From GCA-002726655 sp046582185 (lineage in GTDB: Bacteria; Pseudomonadota; Gammaproteobacteria; Pseudomonadales; Azotimanducaceae), in the NCBI GenBank assembly GCA_046582185.1, contig JAYGEX010000014.1:1-5143 (forward strand): a stretch of 5,143 nt of DNA, in the 5' to 3' direction. Under the pieces are notes generated by a model that worked only from the letters and a program-made list of their open reading frames with translations, had not been told where the DNA came from and did no database searches. A program made the position numbers and the translations under genes. Within the stretch, counting starts at the first letter, position 1. Each line of letters opens with the position of its first letter. Of the stretch, positions 1-5,143 are shown in pieces.

Positions 1-1
1 G

Positions 2-136
2 AGCGACTTCAGTCCAACCGGTCTGGGGGAGCCTGCACTACCGCCCCTCGCACCTGCCGTTGGTAACGCCATCTACTCTGCTACAGGCCATAGAGTCAGG
101 AAGATGCCTCTGACTGAAGAAGGTTATACAGTCTAA
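2..136 (+). CDS. Xanthine dehydrogenase-family molybdopterin-binding subunit, isoquinoline 1-oxidoreductase beta type (3' end only)
   Basis: This is the C-terminal 44 codons of a gene that begins left of the window and stops at TAA 134-136. The frame reads SDFSPTGLGEPALPPLAPAV, then a stretch with NAIYSATGHRVRKMPL. The pattern GEPxLPPLAPAxxNAIxxATGxRxRxLPL is the characteristic C-terminus of large subunits of the isoquinoline 1-oxidoreductase / aldehyde oxidase branch of molybdenum hydroxylases. The Glu of GEP (codon 29-31) aligns with the catalytic glutamate of xanthine oxidase (family knowledge). The family hydroxylates N-heterocycles or oxidises aldehydes using a molybdopterin cytosine dinucleotide cofactor, with a separate 2Fe-2S small subunit. 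Which substrate this enzyme uses cannot be told from the tail. The small subunit would be expected nearby to the left. The stop is 10 bases before the hairpin at 147-202, which probably terminates this transcript. Confidence 0.85.
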   Translation, partial: SDFSPTGLGEPALPPLAPAVGNAIYSATGHRVRKMPLTEEGYTV

Positions 137-146
137 AAAAAGAGCA

Positions 147-202
147 AAAAAGGGGGCAGGTACATTTCGTTCCGCGGAATTAGATGTACCTGCCCCCTTT
201 TT
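147..202. terminator. Long inverted repeat: probable bidirectional terminator, possible REP-like element
   Basis: Bases 147-165 (five A, five G, then CAGGTACAT) are the exact reverse complement of 184-202, a 19-bp perfect stem. The pairing continues inward: 166/183 and 169/180 are G-U pairs in the + strand RNA, 167/182 pairs, only 168/181 is a true mismatch, and 170-179 is the perfect palindrome TTCCGCGGAA. The whole 56 bases are thus one symmetric hairpin. The A-tract on the left and T-tract on the right give a U-rich 3' end in either direction. It lies between convergent genes that stop at 136 (+) and 211 (-), which is where a shared intrinsic terminator belongs. The two wobble pairs become A-C mismatches in the minus strand transcript, so the RNA hairpin should be somewhat stronger for the + strand gene. 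The long stem and internal palindrome exceed what termination needs and suggest a REP-type repeat (inference). Confidence 0.8.
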
Positions 203-210
203 ACTTTTCC

Positions 211-1509
211 CTACCAGTTTTCGACTTCGCGTTCTATCTGGTCGCCGTACTGGGCGATTGCTTCGGCTTTCCTGTTTGGTAGTGTGTAAGCAGGGAAGAG
301 TTCTTTGGTTGATTCATAATCCCTGAGTACCTGGCGAGCAACCGTCACCTTGTGCACTTCCGTCGGCCCATCTGCGATGCCCATTACATACGAACCCAAC
401 AACATTTCTGTCAACGGCAATTCATTTGAAACGCCAAGGGAGCCGTGTATCTGGATGCAGCGAGATACGACATCGTGGTAAACCGTAGGCATTAATGCCT
501 TGATTGCCGCGATGTCCTTGCGAACCTTCAGGTAGTCATTGTATTGATCGATGCGCCATGCTGTGCGTAGAACAATGAGGCGGAACTGTTCCATCTGTAT
601 CCAGGAGTCTGCGATCTTCTCCTGAACCATTTGCTTGTCTGCCAATACCTCACCCTTGGTTTTTCGAGAAAGTGCTCTTTCACACATCATGTCAAATGCT
701 TTCTTGATTTGACCCATAGTTCTCATCGCGTGGTGGATTCGTCCACCGCCCAGACGAGTCTGGGCAACCGCGAAAGCCTGGCCTCTGGCGCCAAGCATAT
801 TTGCTTTGGAGATTCGGGCATTCTCATATTTGATATAAGCGTGGCTTCCATCGCCAGGTGCTTCCTGACCAACGCCGACATTGCGAATGATATTCACGCC
901 CGGTGTATCTGTAGGAACGACAAACATTGTCATGCGTTGATGAGGCGCAGCATCAGGATCTGTTACTGTCATGACAATCAGAAAGCTGGCATATCGTGCG
1001 CTGGATGAAAACCATTTTTCGCCGTTGATGACGTAGTCGTCCCCATCTTCAACCGCCATGCAGCTAAAGGAAGTGGGGTCAGAACCCCCTTGAGGTTCAG
1101 TCATCGAATAGCTGGACGATATCTCACCATCGAGTAAGGGCTGTAGATAACGCTTCTTCAAGTCATCGGTGCCGTAGTGGGCAAGTATTTCGGCATTTCC
1201 GGTATCCGGCGCCTGGCATCCGAAGATCACGGGTGCAAATCTGGAACGACCTAATATCTCATTTAGTAGTGCAAGTTTCAGCTGGCCAAAACCAAGGCCG
1301 CCAAGCTCTGGTCCCAAGTGGCATGCCCAAAGTCCCCTGTCCTTTACCTCTTGCTGAAGTGGTCTAACCTGTCGTATGAAATCCGGGTCGCCGTATTCTT
1401 TGGTGGCACCGAGCACCATATCCAGTGGTTCGACCTTTCGTTTGACGAAATCGTCAGCCCAGTCAAGAACACCCTGATATTCAGTATCTGTATCAAATCC
1501 CCAGCTCAT
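211..1509 (-). CDS. Acyl-CoA dehydrogenase, ACAD10/11-like
   Basis: This is a 432-residue cytoplasmic FAD enzyme that introduces the alpha-beta double bond into an acyl-CoA and passes electrons to electron-transfer flavoprotein. The three-part family fold can be followed. A helical N-terminal domain comes first. The flavin/substrate loop MTEPQGGSD is at residues 136-144, followed by NGEKWFSSSA (162-171). The C-terminal helical domain carries RLGGGRIHHAMRTMG (252-266) and IQIHGSLGVS (352-361). The segment IADGPTEVH (378-386) takes the place of the YEGT catalytic-base motif of medium-chain enzymes and puts Asp380 at the base position (motif alignment by eye). The start is the ATG at 1507-1509. 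A Shine-Dalgarno-like AAAAGGGG lies 6 bases upstream, and the MSWGFDTD opening fits relatives. The frame stays open to a TTG at 1575, but those 22 extra residues look unrelated to the family. The stop is TAG at 211-213, and the hairpin at 147-202 follows directly. Acyl chain specificity is not readable from sequence. Confidence 0.93.
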   Translation of the reverse strand: MSWGFDTDTEYQGVLDWADDFVKRKVEPLDMVLGATKEYGDPDFIRQVRPLQQEVKDRGLWACHLGPELGGLGFGQLKLALLNEILGRSRFAPVIFGCQAPDTGNAEILAHYGTDDLKKRYLQPLLDGEISSSYSMTEPQGGSDPTSFSCMAVEDGDDYVINGEKWFSSSARYASFLIVMTVTDPDAAPHQRMTMFVVPTDTPGVNIIRNVGVGQEAPGDGSHAYIKYENARISKANMLGARGQAFAVAQTRLGGGRIHHAMRTMGQIKKAFDMMCERALSRKTKGEVLADKQMVQEKIADSWIQMEQFRLIVLRTAWRIDQYNDYLKVRKDIAAIKALMPTVYHDVVSRCIQIHGSLGVSNELPLTEMLLGSYVMGIADGPTEVHKVTVARQVLRDYESTKELFPAYTLPNRKAEAIAQYGDQIEREVENW

Positions 1510-1789
1510 CACGTACCCCTTTTGATTATTGATTATTGGGTGAACTTGTGTCCGCCCGCAGATAGAAACCTCCAATGTCAGTTCCTTTGCATTGAATTAA
1601 TTTATGCACTTGCCCAGGCTTCAATAAGTCTGCCTCAAGCAGAATGGGCGGGAACCAGTTAGGAAGGAGCTAGCCTTGATTGTTAACCGTCCGGAAATCA
1701 TTGGCAAGGGCTTTTACGGCGAAATTTTGAGGTGCTCTGCTTCGATACTGATATCAGAATATGCGTACTGGATTGTCCATGCAGATTGC
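1510..1789. other. Intergenic region between the M13 peptidase and acyl-CoA dehydrogenase genes
   Basis: This is a 280-base stretch with no confident gene. It holds the acyl-CoA dehydrogenase leader. It also holds a nested weak hairpin (GCCCA 1612-1616 with TGGGC 1645-1649, enclosing TCTGC 1629-1633 with GCAGA 1639-1643) that has no U-tract on either side, so it is not a classical terminator. There is a 10-base palindrome CTGATATCAG at 1748-1757. On the + strand, AGGAAGGAG at 1661-1669 lies 6 bases before a TTG that opens a 41-codon ORF (1676-1801). That ORF runs 12 bases into the 3' end of the oppositely oriented peptidase gene. A promoter for the acyl-CoA dehydrogenase is expected here; the A/T-rich tract 1591-1606 is the likeliest place, but I see no good -35/-10 pair. 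Confidence 0.5.
1516..1523 (-). promoter_or_regulatory. Ribosome binding site of the acyl-CoA dehydrogenase gene
   Basis: On the minus strand AAAAGGGG precedes the ATG at 1509 with a 6-base spacer. This is the best Shine-Dalgarno-like match near any start of this ORF and decides the start in favour of 1509 over the TTG at 1575. Just upstream, the 7-mer GATTATT (+ strand) is repeated in tandem at 1524-1537, giving an A/T-rich, probably unstructured leader. Confidence 0.6.
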
Positions 1790-3880
1790 CTACCAGATTG
1801 AGACCCGCTCTTCCGGTGGCAGATAGAGTTCATCGTCCTCTGTTACCTTGAATGCTTCGTACCATTCATCCGTATTGCGAACTATGCCGTTTACGCGAAA
1901 TCTGGCGGGCGAATGTGGGTCAGACTTGAGGCGCTGCAGAGCAGCTTCCTCTCTTACCATGTTGCGCGATGATTGTCCGTAAGACAGGAAGAAGCGTTGC
2001 GTACCCGTGAAACCATCTAAGACCGGTGGCTCTTCGCCATGTAATGAGAGGCGGTAAGCCTCAAGCGCAACTGCCATGCCGCCAAGGTCACCGATATTTT
2101 CGCCCATGGTGAAGTCACCATCAACGAAATGACCGGGAACGGCTTCGAATTGACTGAACTGCTGACCCAGATTGGACGTCCGTTGCTCAAATGCAGCGCG
2201 ATCCGTGTCTGTCCACCAGTTTCGCTTTACTCCCATGGCATCATATTTTGAGCCTTGATCATCAAAGCCATGTCCCATCTCATGCCCGATAATTCGGCCG
2301 ATAGCGCCATAGTTAATTGCCGGGTCTGCATTGGGGTCGAAGTACGGAGCAGAGAGTATTGCCGCCGGGAAGACGATTTCATTAAAATTCGCCATGTAAT
2401 AGGCGTTTACTGTTTGCGGCATCATGAACCATTCTTCTTTGTCAGTTGGATTGCCAAGCCTTGCCACATCGAACTCTTCGAAGAAGCGTGAAATCGTGCG
2501 CGCGTTATTGAAAAGTTCAGATTTATCGATGCTAATGGCTTCAAGGTCCAGCCATTGATCCGGGTAGCCGATCTTGGCTCTAAAAGCGGCTAGCTTGGCC
2601 CTCGCTTCAACTTTGGTTGCCTCTTCCATCCAGGTGATGGCATTGATGCGTTGCAGATAGGCCTTGCGTAAATTTTCTACCAGGGCAAGCATTTGTTCCT
2701 TTGACGATTCGTCGAAGTGGCGGCTTACATAAATCTGGCCAATGGCTTCGCCCAGTCCATTCTTTGCTCCGACTCTTGCGACGCCGCGCTTCCAGCGTTC
2801 CAGCGGTTTCTCTTGGCCGTTAACAATCGTGCCCCAGAAATTGAAATTGGCGTTGTCTATTTCTTCTGATAGCAGGCTGGCGTGGTTCGATATCATGTGA
2901 TAGCTAAGATATGCCTTCCACGTATCAATCGAAGTTGTGGTAACCAGTTTTATGAGGGGTAAGAGAGTGTTCGGGTGGTTGATATTTAATTCGGCCAGCG
3001 ACTTATGGCCAGATGATTTAAGGAATATTTGCCAGTCTATGCCTGGGTAATTTTTCTGCAGATCCGTGACCGTAGAAGGGTTGTAGGTCTTGTCTCTGTC
3101 TCTGCGATCGGCGCGAACCCATTGCAGTTCGGCAATGTTCGTTTCAAGTTCGAGAATTGCGTTTGCCAGATTGTCTGGCTCTTTAATCTTCGCAAAGCTG
3201 AGCATTTCCGCAATATGGGTAAGATATTCCTGGCGGATTTTTATAAAGCGCTCCGATTCTTCCAGGTAGTAGTCACGCTCAGGTAGACCCAGGCCACTCA
3301 AACCGATATTGATGTTATAGCTGTCAGGGTTTTTAGGGTCTATTCCCATCCCCGCGCTGAACGGGCTGATTCCCCGGATAAAGTATTGTTGTCCGAATTC
3401 GGTAAGCAATCCTGCGACGTCTTCTATCCCGGATATACGTTCCAGGTCTGGGCGTAAAGGACTGATTCCCAGTTTGTTGACGGTTGCGACGTCCATCCAA
3501 CTTGCATAGTAATCGCCAACTTTCTGCTCAGGAGTGCCAATTGCACTATTTTCGGCTCCCAATTCCTCAATGATGGCGCGGACTCTTTCCTGCGCTCTCT
3601 CATGGACGATCAAACTAACGCCGTAACTCGTGCGCTCAGCTGGAATCTCATTTTTGTCTAACCAGGCACCATTGACGAATCGAAAGAAATCGTCGCCTGG
3701 CTTTGTGGATTCATCTATTGCTGTCAGGTCGAAACCCCATGTTCCGAAGCCCGACGATCCAAAACCGAAGTCGTCCTGTTCGATAGGTGACATTTCAACC
3801 TTCGCAGCTTGCTCATTTGAGGCATCACAGCCAGCCAGTAACAGCAAGGAGAGTGCAAGCAGTATCGCTTTGTAGTTCAT
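1790..3880 (-). CDS. M13 family (neprilysin-like) zinc metallopeptidase, predicted lipoprotein
   Basis: This 696-residue endopeptidase probably cleaves oligopeptides in the periplasm. Residues 1-17 are a lipoprotein signal: Lys4, a hydrophobic run and the lipobox LAGC with Cys18 as the lipidated residue. Asp19 at +2 is the classical inner-membrane retention signal in enterobacteria; applying it here is inference. A Gly/Phe-rich linker (38-50) leads to KPGDDFFRFVNGAW (60-73), the usual start of the M13 N-terminal domain. The catalytic domain is intact. It has NAYY (492-495) and NEIVFPAAIL (500-509). The zinc motif HEMGH (533-537) is followed by GFDDQGSKYD, and GENIGDLGG supplies the third ligand Glu594 and Asp598. 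HSPARFRVNG (656-665) matches the His711/Arg717 region of neprilysin, and the protein ends in the typical IW. The usual Pro two residues after NAYY is Ala497 here. Length is normal for the family. The lipobox fixes the start at ATG 3878-3880; the stop is TAG 1790-1792. The Shine-Dalgarno is weak (GGA, 10-base spacer). Confidence 0.95.
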   Translation of the reverse strand: MNYKAILLALSLLLLAGCDASNEQAAKVEMSPIEQDDFGFGSSGFGTWGFDLTAIDESTKPGDDFFRFVNGAWLDKNEIPAERTSYGVSLIVHERAQERVRAIIEELGAENSAIGTPEQKVGDYYASWMDVATVNKLGISPLRPDLERISGIEDVAGLLTEFGQQYFIRGISPFSAGMGIDPKNPDSYNINIGLSGLGLPERDYYLEESERFIKIRQEYLTHIAEMLSFAKIKEPDNLANAILELETNIAELQWVRADRRDRDKTYNPSTVTDLQKNYPGIDWQIFLKSSGHKSLAELNINHPNTLLPLIKLVTTTSIDTWKAYLSYHMISNHASLLSEEIDNANFNFWGTIVNGQEKPLERWKRGVARVGAKNGLGEAIGQIYVSRHFDESSKEQMLALVENLRKAYLQRINAITWMEEATKVEARAKLAAFRAKIGYPDQWLDLEAISIDKSELFNNARTISRFFEEFDVARLGNPTDKEEWFMMPQTVNAYYMANFNEIVFPAAILSAPYFDPNADPAINYGAIGRIIGHEMGHGFDDQGSKYDAMGVKRNWWTDTDRAAFEQRTSNLGQQFSQFEAVPGHFVDGDFTMGENIGDLGGMAVALEAYRLSLHGEEPPVLDGFTGTQRFFLSYGQSSRNMVREEAALQRLKSDPHSPARFRVNGIVRNTDEWYEAFKVTEDDELYLPPEERVSIW

Positions 3881-4034
3881 TAATTTTGTTCCATCAAAAT
3901 TTTAGTAGCGAAATTATATAAGAATAGCAATCGCTTCCAAATACCGAATCAATAATTCTTACAATTGAGCTACAAATTATGTTTGATGCTGAATATGAAT
4001 GGATGAAAGCCAAGACCATGGAAATGCGGCGTGG
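3881..4034. other. Intergenic region between the hydrolase and M13 peptidase genes
   Basis: This 154-base spacer lies between two minus-strand genes. It contains the peptidase promoter (3913-3940). I see no hairpin plus U-tract after the hydrolase stop at 4035, so read-through from the hydrolase gene cannot be excluded. A 22-codon + strand ORF from ATG 3979 is present but has no ribosome binding site and no recognisable family, so it is not called as a gene. Confidence 0.5.
3913..3940 (-). promoter_or_regulatory. Predicted sigma-70 promoter of the M13 peptidase gene
   Basis: On the minus strand a perfect -10 box TATAAT lies at 3918-3913. Sixteen bases upstream is TTGGAA (3940-3935), which matches four of six positions of the -35 consensus TTGACA. 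Transcription would start near 3906, leaving a leader of about 25 bases before the ATG at 3880. The surrounding region is A/T-rich. This promoter indicates that the peptidase is transcribed separately from the hydrolase gene behind it. The call is by eye and not modelled. Confidence 0.55.
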
Positions 4035-4880
4035 CTACTTCAGATGAATTGCATGAAAACGAATATGAGATTCCATAAATGTAGCGATGAAGAAATAGCT
4101 GTGATCGTAACCTGGCTGCAGGCGAAGCTCTAATTGGCGACCTGCCTTGTCACATGCCCGCTGTAATAGTTCAGGCTTCAGTTGCTCCTCCAGAAAATCA
4201 TCGCTGCCGCCCTGATCCACAAGGATGGCCTGGTCTGTATTGTCAGAACGACCGATTAATTCGCAGGCATCGTAATCCAGCCAGGTCTTTTGGTCTCCCC
4301 CCAAATAATTGCCAAGGGCCTTTTCGCCCCAGGGGCAATTTACGGGCGAACAGATGGGGGCAAACGCCGATATGGATTTAAACAGGGCTGGATTTTTTAG
4401 CCCTATGCTTAGTGCTCCATGACCGCCCATAGAGTGTCCGAAGATGCCGGATCTTAATGCGTCCACAGGGAATTCTGCGGCGATCAGTACCGGTAGCTCC
4501 GAGCTGATGTATTCATACATTTGATAATGTTTTGCCCATGGCGCCTGGGTAGCATTGACGTAAAAGCCTGCGCCTAAACCAAAATCATAAGCACCGTCAG
4601 GATCGTCTGGTACATCTTCGCCCCGAGGGCTGGTATCCGGTGCAACAATAGCAATGCCAAGTTCGGCTGCGTATTTTTGCGCGCCTGCCTTTTGGACAAA
4701 ATTCTCGTCGCTACAAGTTAATCCCGACAGCCAATAGAGTACTGGCACTTTTTTAGTCTCGGCCTGAGGTGGCAAGAATATTGAAAAGCGCATCTTGCAA
4801 TTTACGCTGCTGGCATCGTGGGTATATTGTAGCTGGCGCCCTCCAAAACTCTGGTTAGCGGCAATCTGTTCTATGGGCAT
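4035..4880 (-). CDS. fghA: S-formylglutathione hydrolase
   Basis: This 281-residue cytosolic alpha/beta-hydrolase (esterase D / FrmB family) hydrolyses S-formylglutathione to formate and glutathione. That is the second step of glutathione-dependent formaldehyde detoxification; many members also hydrolyse simple esters. The family opening NQSFGGRQLQYTHDA is at residues 9-23. YWLSGLTCSDENF (49-61) includes the conserved Cys56. The nucleophile elbow GHSMGG (148-153) gives Ser150. DQGGSDDFL (222-230) gives Asp227 as the probable acid, and GYDHSYFF (257-264) gives His260. Length matches the usual 276-282 residues. The ATG at 4878-4880 was chosen because the protein then begins exactly where relatives do. 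The frame remains open to a TTG at 4982, but the 34 extra residues have no family counterpart. The ribosome binding site is weak (TGAG, 6-base spacer). The partner glutathione-dependent formaldehyde dehydrogenase is not next to it in this window. Confidence 0.94.
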   Translation of the reverse strand: MPIEQIAANQSFGGRQLQYTHDASSVNCKMRFSIFLPPQAETKKVPVLYWLSGLTCSDENFVQKAGAQKYAAELGIAIVAPDTSPRGEDVPDDPDGAYDFGLGAGFYVNATQAPWAKHYQMYEYISSELPVLIAAEFPVDALRSGIFGHSMGGHGALSIGLKNPALFKSISAFAPICSPVNCPWGEKALGNYLGGDQKTWLDYDACELIGRSDNTDQAILVDQGGSDDFLEEQLKPELLQRACDKAGRQLELRLQPGYDHSYFFIATFMESHIRFHAIHLK

Positions 4881-5039
4881 ATTTTTCTCATTTGTAGCGT
4901 CTTGATTAGCAGCGTTTTCAATTTCGTAACACTCAAGAAGGGAGCGGCGCTGTCTGTAAAAGCAGGAATGTTTCGCCTTCAAGTTAGCGTATCACGGAGA
5001 TCTCTAAATAGGTTATTCTTTCCTTCATGGTGTATCGAC
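4881..5039. other. Divergent intergenic region
   Basis: These 159 bases separate the hydrolase (leftward) from the phosphatase (rightward) and must hold at least the hydrolase promoter. On the minus strand TTGAAG (4984-4979) with TTTACA 16 bases further is a weak candidate for the hydrolase. On the + strand I see no convincing -35/-10 pair. An 8-base palindrome GAGATCTC lies at 4997-5004, and its AGATCT core recurs at 5049-5054; both could be chance. Confidence 0.35.
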
Positions 5040-5143
5040 TTGAAAAATAGATCTGAACGTTTTATTCCCATGGAAGGCAGTATCAACTTCCGGGATTTTG
5101 GTGGTTATCAAACACAAGATGGTCGGCGGGTAAAGCTGCGACA
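5040..5143 (+). CDS. Tyrosine/serine protein phosphatase, PTP-B-like (5' end only)
   Basis: The frame is open to the window edge and reads ERFIPMEGSINFRDFGGYQT followed by QDGRRVKLR. The pattern I-P-L/M-E-G-x-x-NFRD-x-GGY-x-T-x-DGRRV is the N-terminal signature of the family containing mycobacterial PtpB and Listeria LipA (Pfam Y_phosphatase3). These enzymes dephosphorylate phosphotyrosine or phosphoserine, and some act on phosphoinositides. The catalytic CX5R loop would lie beyond the window. The start is uncertain. TTG 5040 gives a short MKNRSERFIP lead that fits relatives but has only GGTG at 5029-5032 as a ribosome binding site. ATG 5070 would cut into the conserved ERFIP lead. ATG 4968 is in frame with AGGA directly abutting it and would add 24 residues. 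The gene is divergent from the S-formylglutathione hydrolase; no functional link is evident. Confidence 0.75.
   Translation, partial: MKNRSERFIPMEGSINFRDFGGYQTQDGRRVKLR

Noticed and set aside
631..1008. + strand ORF of 125 codons inside the acyl-CoA dehydrogenase gene
   Set aside because: It is antisense to a clearly conserved coding frame, its product is Cys/His-rich with no recognisable domain, and it has no supporting context.
1510..1575. N-terminal extension of the acyl-CoA dehydrogenase to a TTG
   Set aside because: The added 22 residues do not resemble the family, and the internal ATG at 1509 has a good Shine-Dalgarno.
1612..1649. Nested hairpin in the intergenic region, considered as a terminator of the peptidase gene
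   Set aside because: The stems are only 5 bp each, and there is no U-tract on the downstream side in either direction.
1318..1662. + strand ORF of 114 codons covering the start of the acyl-CoA dehydrogenase and its leader
   Set aside because: It is mostly antisense to the conserved N-terminal domain, and its product is not a recognisable family.
1748..1757. CTGATATCAG palindrome considered as a regulator site
   Set aside because: It is a single 10-base palindrome just downstream of a stop codon and far from any visible promoter, so it is probably chance.
3979..4047. 22-codon + strand ORF beginning MFDAEYEWMKAK
   Set aside because: There is no ribosome binding site or recognised family, and it overlaps the hydrolase stop region. 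Its length is within chance expectation.
4881..4982. N-terminal extension of the S-formylglutathione hydrolase to a TTG
   Set aside because: Relatives begin at the ATG 4880 equivalent, and the 34 extra residues have no counterpart.
4997..5054. Two AGATCT palindromes considered as paired operator sites
   Set aside because: The match is only six bases, the flanks are not conserved, and the second copy lies in the coding frame of the phosphatase.

Overview
The window is an ordinary-looking piece of a proteobacterial chromosome. The gene families (a molybdenum hydroxylase large subunit, an ACAD10/11-like acyl-CoA dehydrogenase, a lipoprotein M13 peptidase, S-formylglutathione hydrolase and a PTP-B-like phosphatase), the moderate base composition and the classical -35/-10 and Shine-Dalgarno signals best fit a gammaproteobacterium, perhaps a marine heterotroph. 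That placement is inference from family content, not from any marker gene.

Layout, left to right. Bases 2-136 (+) are the last 44 codons of a xanthine dehydrogenase-family molybdopterin-binding subunit, of the isoquinoline 1-oxidoreductase beta type. Bases 147-202 form a long, nearly perfect inverted repeat with A- and T-tracts at its ends. It sits between two convergent genes, so it can act as a bidirectional terminator, and its architecture also resembles a REP/REPIN-type dispersed element. Bases 211-1509 (-) encode an acyl-CoA dehydrogenase. A 280-base gap follows, with no confident gene but with a small + strand ORF preceded by a strong ribosome binding site. Bases 1790-3880 (-) encode a full-length M13 (neprilysin-like) zinc metallopeptidase with a lipoprotein signal and a recognisable promoter at 3913-3940. 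Bases 4035-4880 (-) encode S-formylglutathione hydrolase. From about 5040 to the right edge (+) lies the beginning of a divergently transcribed tyrosine/serine phosphatase.

The genes do not form an obvious pathway. The three complete genes share the minus strand but are separated by 154 and 280 bases, so they are more likely separate transcription units than one operon. Their roles are housekeeping or catabolic: acyl-CoA oxidation, periplasmic peptide degradation and formaldehyde detoxification.

I found no convincing undescribed multi-gene system. The most worthwhile items are the 56-base hairpin at 147-202 and the small ORF at 1676-1801. Several start codons were moved inward from the longest possible ORF because the upstream codon is TTG and the added residues do not fit the families.
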